Source: Propionivibrio dicarboxylicus | Lineage (GTDB): Bacteria; Pseudomonadota; Gammaproteobacteria; Burkholderiales; Rhodocyclaceae | Assembly (NCBI RefSeq): GCF_900099695.1 | Contig: NZ_FNCY01000013.1 | Span: 1-64,000 of the forward strand | DNA: 64,000 nucleotides | Reading direction: 5' to 3' | Shown: piece by piece, positions 43,818 to 52,376 of the stretch | Layout: the number at the start of each line of letters is the position of its first letter | How positions within the stretch are numbered: position 1 is the stretch's first letter | Notes under the pieces: model-generated | Databases searched by the model: none | What the model was told of the DNA's origin: nothing | Seen by the model: the letters and a program-made list of their open reading frames with translations, nothing else | Made by a program: the position numbers and the translations under genes

Positions 43818-44972
43818 TCAGGCCCGGATCCAGCCGCGTCGGGCTGCCCACACGAACAGGCAGCCGTAGAGCGCGGCGATGCCGACATGCCAGGTCGCCA
43901 ATGCTGCCGTCGTCAGCACGACGAAGCGGCCGCCGCGTTCGGCGTCCTGCGTGCGTCCGCTGATCGCCAGTTCGGCGCCGGCGAGGAAGAGCACGACGCC
44001 GAGCACCGGCGCCGGAAAGAGTTGCAGGATCAGCAGCAGCGAGTCGCCGAAGCAAAGCGCCAGCACCACCAGCAGCCCGCCGAGCAGGATCGAGGCGCCG
44101 CCGGTGCGGGCGCCGAAACGGACATGCCCGGCCATGCCGCCGGCACCATGACACATCGGTATGCCGCCGATCGCACTCGCCCAGACATTCATCAGCCCGG
44201 TCGTCAGCGCGACGCGGCGCACCTCGATCGGCCGGTCGGCGAATTCCCGGTTGTTCTCATCGACGAGCGCGACGAGGCCGTTGCCGAAGGTCAGCGGCAG
44301 TTGCGGCAGCGCCAGGAGCAGCGCGCCCTGCCAGAGATCGTTCGCCGCGAGCGATGGCCAGGCGAAGGACGGCAGGCGGAAGTCGGGACGGATCAGCGCC
44401 AGCCGGTCGGCCAGCGTCGGCTGCGCGCACAGCGCCACGGCAACGCCGATGAGCAGCAGCACCAGCATCGCCGGCAGGCGCGAGCGCGCCAGCAGTACCA
44501 GCGCGACAACAAGGACCGCCGCCGCCAGCCAGGCGTTCTGCCCCATCATCCCGATGCCCTCGCGCATGAAGCTCAAACCGAGTCCCATGACGATGCCGAT
44601 CAGCACCTGCGCCGGCACGAGGCGCGCGAGCTTCGTCGCCAGCCCGGAAACGGCAAGCAGCAACCAGAAGACACCGGTGACAAGGCCGGCACCGACGACC
44701 GTCGCCGGCGTCAGCACGGCGCTGCCAGCGGTCTGCGCGATGGCGATGGCGCCGATCGCCTTCATCGGCTGCACCGGCACCGGCGTGCGATAGACAAGAC
44801 CGGCGGCGATCAGCGCACCACCGACGCCGAGCAGCAGCCCGGTCGGATCGACCTTGAGGATCGAGACATAGGCGACGACAAACGGAATCAGCGTGCCCAG
44901 GTCGCCGAAGGCACCGGCGAGTTCGGCCAGGTCGAAGCGGTTGCGCCCGCCGGCCGGGATCGCGTCAGCCAT
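43818..44972 (-). CDS. Putative sulfate/molybdate transporter, MOT1-like
   Basis: A 384-residue membrane protein with about 11 TM helices. The start region FDLAELAGAFGDLGTLIPFV and the repeat PVPVQPMKAIGA are the signature of the MOT1 family within the SulP superfamily. It lacks a STAS domain, as MOT1 proteins do. Start at 44972 has GGAG 8 bases upstream. Divergent from a small membrane protein; the surrounding moeA and tup genes support a molybdate or tungstate substrate. Confidence 0.88.
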   Translation of the reverse strand: MADAIPAGGRNRFDLAELAGAFGDLGTLIPFVVAYVSILKVDPTGLLLGVGGALIAAGLVYRTPVPVQPMKAIGAIAIAQTAGSAVLTPATVVGAGLVTGVFWLLLAVSGLATKLARLVPAQVLIGIVMGLGLSFMREGIGMMGQNAWLAAAVLVVALVLLARSRLPAMLVLLLIGVAVALCAQPTLADRLALIRPDFRLPSFAWPSLAANDLWQGALLLALPQLPLTFGNGLVALVDENNREFADRPIEVRRVALTTGLMNVWASAIGGIPMCHGAGGMAGHVRFGARTGGASILLGGLLVVLALCFGDSLLLILQLFPAPVLGVVLFLAGAELAISGRTQDAERGGRFVVLTTAALATWHVGIAALYGCLFVWAARRGWIRA

Positions 44973-45145
44973 CGCAGGACTCCGGCGCGCCTGCCGCCAC
45001 GCTTTTCTCCACACTCAGCCGCCGCTGTCCCTCGAGGTCGATTTCTGGCAGCATGATGTGCCGGCTGTCGCGCATCAAGCGTTTGTCATCCATGCCTCCG
45101 CTCCCTTCATCTTGTTTTTAGTTCTCTTGTGCTTCGCGTCCCGCC

Positions 45146-45541
45146 ATGTCTTCCGCCAAACCGCCCGCCCCGCCGAACGAGAAACCCGAGCGCCGCGACC
45201 CGCCGCTGCGCCGCTGGCTCAACGTCGCCTGCCGCAGCCTCCATGTCGTCGGCATCATCCTGCTCGGTGCCGCGCTGCTGGCCGGCACCTCGACAAGGTC
45301 CGGCGCGCTGCTGACGGCGGCTTCCGGCCTCGGCATGCTGGCCCTCGACACCTGGCGCAAGCCGGCGCATTTGCTCGAAGTCTCCGGTCTCGGCGTCCTC
45401 GCCAAGCTGCCCTTCGTCGCGCTGGCGGCCCTCATCCCGTCGGCATCGCTCGGACTGTTCTGGTCGATTGTCGTCGTTTCCATGGTGCTCTCGCACGCGC
45501 CGGCGGCCTTCCGGCATCGGCGACTCTTCATGCGCCACTGA
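45146..45541 (+). CDS. Small membrane protein, unknown
   Basis: A 131-residue protein with a Pro-rich hydrophilic N-terminus and about four hydrophobic stretches (around 32-50, 55-65, 80-95, 98-115), ending SHAPAAFRHRRLFMRH. I do not recognise a named family, though such proteins occur near molybdenum genes. It converges on moeA. No ribosome site better than GTCTTCC is visible, so the start is uncertain. Confidence 0.6.
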   Translation: MSSAKPPAPPNEKPERRDPPLRRWLNVACRSLHVVGIILLGAALLAGTSTRSGALLTAASGLGMLALDTWRKPAHLLEVSGLGVLAKLPFVALAALIPSASLGLFWSIVVVSMVLSHAPAAFRHRRLFMRH

Positions 45542-45651
45542 CGCCCGGCGTGTGCCGGCCCGCGCGCCGCGACCGGATCGTCTTCCGCCGCCGCGCCCGC
45601 TGCCGGATTTCTTTTTTCTTCCTGTCGTTCTCCCCGTATTCGCCGCGCCGC

Positions 45652-46926
45652 TCAGCAGCCCGGCGACAAGCCCTCGAAGGGCTGCACGCTGACGATGTCG
45701 CCGGGCGACACCGAGGCGCAGTCCTCGGGCAAGACGATGAAGCAGTTGGCCTCGGTCATCGAGCGCAAGACGCCCGAGCCCTGATTGTCGGTGGTGCGCA
45801 CTTCCCACTGGCCATCGACGGCGCAGAGCACGCCGCGCTGGTACTCGCGCCGGCCGTGCGGCTTGCGGATCGAACAGGCGGCACGCACCTTCACTTCGAG
45901 CGGCAGCGGCGAGACGTCGCCGCCGGCGAGCTTGAGCAGCGCCGGCCGCGCGAACTGGCTGAAACTGACCATCACCGACACCGGGTTGCCCGGCAGGCCA
46001 AACAGCCAGGCCTTGCCGACGCGGCCAAAGGCCATCGGCCGCCCCGGCTTGACGTTGACCTTCCAGAACTTGACCTCGCCCGACTTGGCCAGGATCTCCT
46101 TGACGAAATCGGCCTCGCCGACCGACACGCCGCCACTGGTGATGATCGCATCGGCTTGCGTGGCCGCTTCGTTGAGCGTCTGTTCGAGTTGTTCCGGCTG
46201 GTCGGGCACGACGCCCTTGTCGATGATGTCGGCACCGAGCCGGCTGAGCAGGCCGAACAAGGTGTAGCGGTTGCTGTCGTAGATCTGGCCCGGCGCCAGC
46301 ATCTGGCCGATCGAGGCCAGTTCGTCGCCGGTCGAGAAATAGGCGACGCGCAGGCGACGCTTGACCTCGACTTCGGCAACGCCGAGCGAGGCGATGACGC
46401 CGAGTTCGGCCGCGCCGATGCGCTTGCCGGCATGCAAGGCAACGACGCCGCGGGCGAGATCCTCGCCGGCATAGCGGATGTTCTTGCCGCGCGCCTGCCC
46501 CGGCGGAATGACGACGAGATCGCCGCCCTCTCCGACTTCCAGACGCGTGAGTTCCTGCTCGACGACGAGGTCGGCGCCGGCCGGCAGCACGGCGCCGGTC
46601 ATGATGCGTACCGCCTGGCCCTTGCCAACGAGGCCCGAGAACGGCCGGCCGGCGAAGGCGGTGCCGACCACGGCCAGCGAGGTCTCGGCGTCCGCGGCCA
46701 GGCTGTCGGCGCGGAGCGCGTAGCCGTCCATCGCCGAATTGTCGTGCGCCGGCACGTCATAGGGCGAGGTCACGTCGGCGGCGAGGATGCGCCCGAGCGC
46801 GGCGCGCAAGGGAACGCATTCGCTGCCGCTGATCGGCGTCACCGCCGAGAGCATGTAGTCGAGGGCCTGGGAAACGCTGAGCGCGGCGTTTTCGCCGTCG
46901 CCGGAAGATTTCGGTGTCATTGCCAT
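45652..46926 (-). CDS. moeA: Molybdopterin molybdenumtransferase MoeA
   Basis: A 424-residue MoeA. The motif DNSAMDGYAL, TGAVLPAGADLVV, SGGVSVGEADFVK and FGLPGNPVSVMV occur in family order. It ligates molybdate to adenylylated molybdopterin, the last common step of cofactor assembly. Beside tungstate import and AOR genes it could serve as a tungsten-specific paralog, which is common in tungsten-enzyme loci; a second moeA elsewhere would support that. Start at 46926 lies 16 bases after tupA. Confidence 0.94.
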   Translation of the reverse strand: MAMTPKSSGDGENAALSVSQALDYMLSAVTPISGSECVPLRAALGRILAADVTSPYDVPAHDNSAMDGYALRADSLAADAETSLAVVGTAFAGRPFSGLVGKGQAVRIMTGAVLPAGADLVVEQELTRLEVGEGGDLVVIPPGQARGKNIRYAGEDLARGVVALHAGKRIGAAELGVIASLGVAEVEVKRRLRVAYFSTGDELASIGQMLAPGQIYDSNRYTLFGLLSRLGADIIDKGVVPDQPEQLEQTLNEAATQADAIITSGGVSVGEADFVKEILAKSGEVKFWKVNVKPGRPMAFGRVGKAWLFGLPGNPVSVMVSFSQFARPALLKLAGGDVSPLPLEVKVRAACSIRKPHGRREYQRGVLCAVDGQWEVRTTDNQGSGVLRSMTEANCFIVLPEDCASVSPGDIVSVQPFEGLSPGC

Positions 46927-46942
46927 GAAGGAGTCTCTGTAA

Positions 46943-47770
46943 TCACTTTTTCGAGTTCGGGAAGAAGACCTGCTGCCCGTCGGCGCGGAAGCTCGCGATC
47001 GCCTCGCGTCCGGTGTCGGACGTCAGCCAGTCGCTGAACTGCTGCGCCGCGCGCGCCTTGACGTGCGGATGCCGCGCGGGATTGACCGGAATGACGCTGT
47101 AAGGATTGAACAAGGCCGGATCGCCGTCAAGCACCATGACGAGTTCGCGACGGTTCTTGAAAGCGCCCCAGGTGGCGCGGTCGGCCAGCGTATACGCGTT
47201 GATCGCCGCCGCCATGTTCAGCGTCGGCCCCATGCCGCTGCCGGTTTCCTTGTAGCCCGGCAAGGCCTTGGGATCGATGCCGGCAGCCTTCCACAGGCGC
47301 AACTCGGCCGCGTGCGTGCCGCTCTTGTCGCCGCGCGAGATGAAGCCCTGGCCGCTGGCCGCGATCGCCTTGAACGCACCCTGGGCGCCGCCCGCCGCAG
47401 CGAGCCTGGCCGGGTCGTCCTTGGGACCGACAAAAATGAAGTCGTTGTACATCACATCCTTACGTTGCGTGCCAAAGCCCTCGGCGACGAATTTCTCCTC
47501 CGCCTCGCGGTCATGAACGAGCAGGACGTCGGCATCGCCCCGGCGACCGATGTCGATCGCCTGGCCGGTACCGACGGCAACGATTCTGACCTTGATTCCG
47601 CTCGCTTGTTCAAAACGCGGGATGATCCACGAAAACAGGCCGGATTGTTCGGTCGAGGTGGTCGAGGCGACCACCAGGGTTTCTTCTGCCGCCAGCGGCA
47701 GCGATGCCGCCAGGGTAAGTCCGAGTCCGAGGCCGACACCGGCCATCAGCGATCGAATGCGATTCGCCAT
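46943..47770 (-). CDS. tupA: Tungstate ABC transporter, periplasmic binding protein
   Basis: A 275-residue binding protein with signal peptide about 1-28. The TTSTEQSGLF motif after VVAS marks the TupA oxyanion site (TTTS in others); FISRGDKSGTHAAE and DRATWGAF are further family motifs. It binds tungstate with higher affinity than molybdate in known cases, feeding the AOR enzyme encoded nearby. It overlaps the ATPase gene by 25 bases. Confidence 0.93.
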   Translation of the reverse strand: MANRIRSLMAGVGLGLGLTLAASLPLAAEETLVVASTTSTEQSGLFSWIIPRFEQASGIKVRIVAVGTGQAIDIGRRGDADVLLVHDREAEEKFVAEGFGTQRKDVMYNDFIFVGPKDDPARLAAAGGAQGAFKAIAASGQGFISRGDKSGTHAAELRLWKAAGIDPKALPGYKETGSGMGPTLNMAAAINAYTLADRATWGAFKNRRELVMVLDGDPALFNPYSVIPVNPARHPHVKARAAQQFSDWLTSDTGREAIASFRADGQQVFFPNSKK

Positions 47771-48465
47771 GGAAGTTCTCCTTGCAAAAAGGCCCGCGCC
47801 GCGGGCGACTGAGGTTGGGAAAAGAAGCGCCGCACCGGCACGTGTTCCTGCACACAGCCGTCGGCGAGAAAGACGATGTCATCGGCGAGGCGCTGCGCCT
47901 GGCCGAGGTTGTGGGTGGTCATCAGGATCTTGGCGCCGTCGGTGCGGATCTCGCGGATGATGCGCTCGACCGCCTCGGTGGCGCTCGGGTCGAGGCTCGC
48001 GGTCGGTTCGTCGAGCAGCAGCATGCGCGGACGCAGCGCCCAGGCGCGGGCCAACGCGAGCCGCTGACGCTCGCCGCCCGAGAGCAGGCGCGCGCTTTCG
48101 TCGAGGCGATGGGCCAGTCCGACGCGTTCGAGCACCTCGCGCGTACGGGCGTGCCGCGCGGCACGTTCGCCGCCCTGCGCGGCGAGGGCAAATTCGACGT
48201 TACGAAAAACCGACAGGCGCAAGAGCGCCGGATGCTGGAAGACCATGGCCAGGCGGCCGTTCGGCTGGTCGCGCCCGTTCCAGTCGATGCGGCCGGCGCT
48301 CGGCGCGAGCAGGCCGGAGAGCAGCCGCAGCAAGACGGTCTTGCCGCTGCCGTTAGGACCGAGGATGACACTGATGCCGTCGCCCGAGAGATCGAGGTCG
48401 AGGTCCTGCAACACCGTCTGCCGCTCCGGACGAAACGCCAGCCCCTGCACCCTGAGCGGAAACAT
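47746..48465 (-). CDS. tupC: Tungstate ABC transporter, ATP-binding protein
   Basis: A 239-residue ABC ATPase: Walker A GPNGSGKT, Q-loop VFQHPALL, signature LLSGGERQR, Walker B MLLLDEPTAS, and H-loop TTHNLGQA. Its ATG touches the permease stop (TGATG), so the tup genes are coupled. It also overlaps tupA by 25 bases. The start MFPLRVQGLAF fits the family N-terminus. Confidence 0.93.
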   Translation of the reverse strand: MFPLRVQGLAFRPERQTVLQDLDLDLSGDGISVILGPNGSGKTVLLRLLSGLLAPSAGRIDWNGRDQPNGRLAMVFQHPALLRLSVFRNVEFALAAQGGERAARHARTREVLERVGLAHRLDESARLLSGGERQRLALARAWALRPRMLLLDEPTASLDPSATEAVERIIREIRTDGAKILMTTHNLGQAQRLADDIVFLADGCVQEHVPVRRFFSQPQSPAARAFLQGELPWRIAFDR

Positions 48466-49160
48466 CAGCCGACCCTTCGCAGCGCCCAGCAGCGCAGACC
48501 GTACGCCAGGGCATTGAGCATCAGGATCAGGCAGATCAGCACCATGCCGAGCGCGATCGACAGCGCCAGATTGCCCTTGCTGGTTTCCAGCGCGATCGCC
48601 GTCGTCATGACGCGCGTGAATCCGTCGATATTGCCGCCGACGATCATCACCGCGCCGACTTCCGACATCGCCCGCCCCAGCCCGGCCAGCGCCGCCAGCG
48701 ACAGGGAAAAACGGCAATCGGCGATGAGCAGGACGACGGCATCCCAGCGACGCACGCCGATGAGCGTGAGTTCGGGGGCATAGTCGTTCCAGGCATCCTC
48801 GACGATCTGGCGGCTCACCGCCGCGATCAGCGGCACCACCAGCAGCGTCTGGGCGAAGATCATCGCCGCCGGCGAGAAGAGCAGTCCGAACTCGCCGAAG
48901 GGGCCGCTGCGCGACAGCAGCAGATAGACGATGACGCCGACGACGACCGAGGGCAGCCCCATCATCGCATTCAACACGACGATCAGCGCCCCGCGGCCGG
49001 GAAAGCGCTGCACCGCGATCGCCGCCCCGACCGGCACGCCGATCAGCACGCCGATCGCCAGCGCGCTCAGGCTGACGCGCAGCGAGAGCGCGACAATGGC
49101 CAGCAGCTGGTAGTCGACAACGACCACCAGCCGCAAGGCTTCGAACAATGTCTCCGTCAT
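48465..49160 (-). CDS. tupB: Tungstate ABC transporter, permease
   Basis: A 231-residue inner-membrane protein with five to six TM helices and the EAA loop EDAWNDYAPELTLIG, then GRAMSEVGAVMIVGGNI. Start at 49160 is the second ATG (MTETLFEAL). It lies 55 bases downstream of the AOR catalytic gene on the same strand, so the tup-moeA genes probably belong to the AOR operon. Confidence 0.93.
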   Translation of the reverse strand: MTETLFEALRLVVVVDYQLLAIVALSLRVSLSALAIGVLIGVPVGAAIAVQRFPGRGALIVVLNAMMGLPSVVVGVIVYLLLSRSGPFGEFGLLFSPAAMIFAQTLLVVPLIAAVSRQIVEDAWNDYAPELTLIGVRRWDAVVLLIADCRFSLSLAALAGLGRAMSEVGAVMIVGGNIDGFTRVMTTAIALETSKGNLALSIALGMVLICLILMLNALAYGLRCWALRRVG

Positions 49161-49214
49161 CGACGACGGCCGGCGTGGCCGGCACACGCGGTGCCGGCCA
49201 CGCCCTGCGGATCG

Positions 49215-51092
49215 TCAGAAATCGTCAATCGCGAACTCCAATCCCAACTCCTTGAGCTTGGCGGGCGTCGGGTTACCTGTTTTCTTGTCCCAACCGCGAT
49301 ACTCGTAGTAATCGTCCTTCAGGCGTTCGAGCGTCTCGCGACTGATGACACTGCCCTTCATCGGCCCCTCGGGGATCGGTTCTTCCATGAAGCGGATCGG
49401 CAACTGGTCGTAGTCGCGCGTGAAGCCTTCGCGCGCCGACAGGCAGCGTATCATGTTCCACTGGCGCTCGGCGATTTTCCGCGCTTCGTCATATGACAGG
49501 TTCCAGTCGGTGATGGCGTTGAGCGCCTCGATCTGGTTCTGGCTGATCTTGAGCGGTCCCCAGATCGGCTCGCCGAGATGGCACAGGCCCATCGAGTCGG
49601 CGAAGATCAGCCAGTGGTTGACCTCGACCGCCAGCGCGCCCTTGCCTTCGAGTACCTTGCGGTCGACGAGACCGCTCTTCTCGGCGGTCGGCCGGATGTC
49701 GTGGTGGCTGCCGCCGCGCGGCCCGGTGGCATAGCCGACGGCGCAGGCAGGGAAGGGACGGCAGGTATGCCCGGCCCATTCGATACCCTTGTTCTGCATG
49801 GCGAAACGTTCGGTTCCCTTGCCGACGATGCGAGCCGCTTCGCGCGTGCCCTTGGCCAGCAGCGCGCCGATGCCCGGCTCGTTGCGACCGATCTTCTCGA
49901 GCACCTCGATCATCGCGTCGGCATTGCCGAAGCGCAGGTCGATGCCATCGGTATCGTCCCTGGTCAGCATGCCCTTTTCATAGGCTTCCATGGCCCAGGA
50001 AATGCACACCGACGCCGAGATCAGGTCGATGCCGTATTCGTCGCAGAGTTCGTCGGCCTTGCACAAGGCTTCCATGTTATCGACGGCGCAGCAGCTGCCG
50101 AAGCCATAGATCGTCTCGTAGTCGGCGCCGTTGATGATCGACTTGTAGGGGCCGTCGGGGACGACGCTGTACTTGGTGCAGTTGATCGAGCAGGCCATGC
50201 AGGCGCGGTTGCCCTTGACGATCTTCTCCTTCATCGCCTCGCCGGTGATGTTCTGCATGCCTTCGAACACCTCGGTCTGCCAGTTGCGCGTCGGCAGGAT
50301 GCCGGCGTCGTTCATCGAGGCGACGTTGCGCGGCGTGCCGTAGCTCGACAGCCCCTGGATCGCCGGCGTCGTGGCAACGAGATCGTTGAGCCGCTGCGCC
50401 TTGTTATAAACGCCGAACATATTGGGCACGCTGACGCCGCCGGTGCCGCGCACCGCCATCGCCTTGAGGTTCTTCGAGCCCATCACCGCGCCGACGCCGC
50501 CGCGACCGGCGGCACGCATGTCGAGCAGGACCATGGCATAGGCGAGGCCGGCCTCGCCGGCAACGCCGATCGACGCGACGTGGATTTCGTCGTCGCCGAT
50601 TTCCTTGCGGATCGCCGCCTGCGCGTGGAAGGTACTCTGGCCCCAGAGATGCCGCGCGTCGCGGATCTCGACCGTGCCGTCGTCGATCCACAGATAGACG
50701 GGATGCTCGGCCTTGCCCTCGATGATCATGCCGTCATAGCCGGCGGCCTTGAGCTCGGGCGCGAAGAAACCGCCGAAGCTGCTGTGGAAGAACGAACCGG
50801 TCGTCGGCGACTTGGCGCACAAGACGGCGCGCGAGGCGGTCGGCACCATCGTGCCATTGACCGGTCCGGTCATCATGATCAGCTTGTTTTCCGGCGCGAA
50901 CGCATCGATCTTCGCCGGCACTTCGTCGTAGAAGATGCGGGCGGCGAGGCCGGCACCGCCGACGAAATCGCGGACCAGATCCTCGTACAGCGGTTCCTTG
51001 CCGATCGTGCCGCTGTCGAGATTGACCCGCAGAATCCAGCCGACATAACCCTGCCCCTGTATCTGCTTGCGCGTGCCGTTTTTCGTTTGCAT
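49215..51092 (-). CDS. aorB: Aldehyde:ferredoxin oxidoreductase, tungsten catalytic subunit
   Basis: A 625-residue AOR-family enzyme. The N-terminal domain begins GYVGWILRVNLDSG and binds the bis-tungstopterin with GRGGVGAVMGSKNLKA; the 4Fe-4S ligands are in CMACSINC and a later cysteine. It oxidises aldehydes to acids or reduces acids in the cytosol. AGGGGA is 7 bases before the ATG at 51092; an ATG at 51113 with a GGGGG upstream is an alternative. It follows MoaD-like and ferredoxin genes, as in Aromatoleum-type aor loci (A, D, B), but no flavoprotein aorC gene is present. Confidence 0.92.
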   Translation of the reverse strand: MQTKNGTRKQIQGQGYVGWILRVNLDSGTIGKEPLYEDLVRDFVGGAGLAARIFYDEVPAKIDAFAPENKLIMMTGPVNGTMVPTASRAVLCAKSPTTGSFFHSSFGGFFAPELKAAGYDGMIIEGKAEHPVYLWIDDGTVEIRDARHLWGQSTFHAQAAIRKEIGDDEIHVASIGVAGEAGLAYAMVLLDMRAAGRGGVGAVMGSKNLKAMAVRGTGGVSVPNMFGVYNKAQRLNDLVATTPAIQGLSSYGTPRNVASMNDAGILPTRNWQTEVFEGMQNITGEAMKEKIVKGNRACMACSINCTKYSVVPDGPYKSIINGADYETIYGFGSCCAVDNMEALCKADELCDEYGIDLISASVCISWAMEAYEKGMLTRDDTDGIDLRFGNADAMIEVLEKIGRNEPGIGALLAKGTREAARIVGKGTERFAMQNKGIEWAGHTCRPFPACAVGYATGPRGGSHHDIRPTAEKSGLVDRKVLEGKGALAVEVNHWLIFADSMGLCHLGEPIWGPLKISQNQIEALNAITDWNLSYDEARKIAERQWNMIRCLSAREGFTRDYDQLPIRFMEEPIPEGPMKGSVISRETLERLKDDYYEYRGWDKKTGNPTPAKLKELGLEFAIDDF

Positions 51093-51115
51093 CGTTTTAT
51101 CCCCTGAACTCATGC

Positions 51116-51463
51116 TCAACCCCCGCCAATCGGGAAAATGAAGGCCACTTCACCGCCGTCCTCGATCGACCGGCCCATGTCGAAACGCGACCGGATGATT
51201 TCGTCATTGAGACGGATGAGGAAAGGCGTCATCGCGTTTTCCTCGCGATCCCAGAGCTTTTCCCTGAGATCCTCGCCGAAGCGCGCCAGCAGCGCGTCCA
51301 TGACATCCTGCACGGTGCCGGGTTGGTCGACCTCGACATCGACATACTCGGCGCCCATGACGTCGCGGATCACCGAGAACGCCTTGAAGCGCACATGCGC
51401 CTTCGCGGCCATGCCGCTCAATCCTCCGCCGGGCGAAGCCCCGGCCTGCGTTTGCAATTGCAT
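51116..51463 (-). CDS. aorD: MoaD/ThiS-family protein of the AOR operon
   Basis: A 115-residue ubiquitin-fold protein ending in PIGGG, the diglycine that is adenylylated or thiocarboxylated for pterin sulfuration. An N-terminal extension of 17 residues precedes the fold. GGAGG lies 6-7 bases before the ATG at 51463; a later ATG at 51412 is possible. In tungsten-AOR operons such a MoaD-like protein is dedicated to cofactor synthesis. Confidence 0.87.
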   Translation of the reverse strand: MQLQTQAGASPGGGLSGMAAKAHVRFKAFSVIRDVMGAEYVDVEVDQPGTVQDVMDALLARFGEDLREKLWDREENAMTPFLIRLNDEIIRSRFDMGRSIEDGGEVAFIFPIGGG

Positions 51464-51502
51464 GAAATCCTCCGCAAGAGTGCTGTTGAATTCCTGACCG
51501 GC

Positions 51503-51820
51503 CTACTTGGCGCAGGTCCGCGCGAACCAGTCGCGCGCGATCGCCTTGGCCTGCGACACCGGCGGCCGCTCGGGCTTGGCCTCCATCTCCTTCCACTCGA
51601 GCGCCTTGGGCAGGCAGAAGCGGACGCAGACCGGGTTGTCGAAACAGTAGTCGCAGTTGTCGAGCAGCAAGGGCACCGGGATCTCCGGAATGTCGACGAG
51701 CGTCACCTTGATGCGCGACATGCGCGTATTGAAATTGCCGCCCTTGACGGCCGAGCAGGCCAGTTCGCACAGGCGGCAGCCCGTACACAGCGCCATATTC
51801 ACTTCGATGTGTTTTGCCAC
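51503..51820 (-). CDS. aorA: AOR-associated polyferredoxin-like electron-transfer subunit
   Basis: A 105-residue protein with two 4Fe-4S cysteine motifs: CTGCRLCELAC near residue 12 and CDYCFDNPVCVRFC near 56. It resembles the small AorA subunit that filaments with AorB in Aromatoleum. No NADH-oxidising AorC is encoded here. It is the promoter-proximal gene of the AOR operon, starting 104 bases from the MITE-like element. Confidence 0.87.
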   Translation of the reverse strand: MAKHIEVNMALCTGCRLCELACSAVKGGNFNTRMSRIKVTLVDIPEIPVPLLLDNCDYCFDNPVCVRFCLPKALEWKEMEAKPERPPVSQAKAIARDWFARTCAK

Positions 51821-51887
51821 GGCATTTCTCCCTCTCCCGATTCAAGACATGATCTTTTCCGCCGTGCCGGCCGGTGCGGACGTCGGC

Positions 51888-51903
51888 GCTGCAAAACTGC
51901 AAC
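51888..51903. promoter_or_regulatory. TTGCA-type dyad near the AOR operon
   Basis: GCTGCAAAACTGCAAC, two TGCAA repeats, related to the two sites before the PrpR-like regulator. On the minus strand TTGGCGGAGCGTTGCA resembles a -24/-12 promoter but GG and GC are 9 bases apart, one short of the RpoN requirement. Confidence 0.35.
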
Positions 51904-51923
51904 GCTCCGCCAAATTGAACTTA

Positions 51924-52190
51924 GAGCCTATTTCGGTAGGGCTCGCGGACCGCGTTGTCGATAGGGGCGGATGGATGCAAGGCGCGAGGCGCAGCGCATG
52001 GTTGTTCCATGCACAAGCGGAGCAACGCCGCAGACACCGCCCCTATCGGCAACCCGAAGGGCCGCTTCGTTGCGGGCGCATCGCTGCGTTGCGGTCGATT
52101 CGTGGAGAACAACTCCACTTCATCGCCCACGCCTTGCGCTGCCTCCCGCAGCGAAGCGGCGCGGCCCACGATCCCTACCGAAACAGGCTC
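51924..52190. mobile_element. MITE-like element with 18-base terminal inverted repeats
   Basis: 267 bases bounded by GAGCCTATTTCGGTAGGG and the inverse CCCTACCGAAACAGGCTC (17 of 18 match) with TTA on both flanks, a possible 3-base target duplication. Inside, CGATAGGGGCGG (51959-51970) and CCGCCCCTATCG (52037-52048) are a perfect 12-base inverted repeat, and GCATGG/CCATGC make a nested hairpin. No transposase is encoded, so it would need help in trans. Confidence 0.7.
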
Positions 52191-52286
52191 TTATCGCAAG
52201 GAGCATGCCAATCGCAAGAAATCGACATAGGTCATTGACATCAAAGGAAAAAAGTCACAACCAGCATCAACAGCGCAAAAAATGCC

Positions 52287-52321
52287 GTTGCAATTTGCAG
52301 AAGCGCGTTGCAAACTGCAAC
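52287..52321 (+). promoter_or_regulatory. Tandem TTGCAA-type dyads before the PrpR-like gene
   Basis: GTTGCAATTTGCAG (52287-52300) and GTTGCA-AAC-TGCAAC (52307-52321, a perfect dyad) start 20 bases apart, about two helical turns. They lie 56 bases before the regulator's start. They fit cooperative enhancer sites for this activator or an autoregulatory operator. Confidence 0.55.
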
Positions 52322-52376
52322 AAAAAAACTGCAGTCATTCCTTCGGCATGGGATAAAAACAAGACGGAGAGACGGA

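Larger units (their letters stand above)
51821..52376. other. Intergenic region between AOR operon and its likely regulator
   Basis: 556 bases between divergent genes. From left: a TTGCA-type site (51888-51903), the MITE-like element (51924-52190), and two further TTGCA-type dyads (52287-52300 and 52307-52321) just before the regulator. No gene is credible; open frames here are inside the repeat element. Confidence 0.6.

Noticed and set aside
51921-52238. Small proteins encoded within the MITE-like element
   Set aside because: All frames there are Arg/Cys/Ser-rich, lack ribosome sites, and follow the folded repeat.
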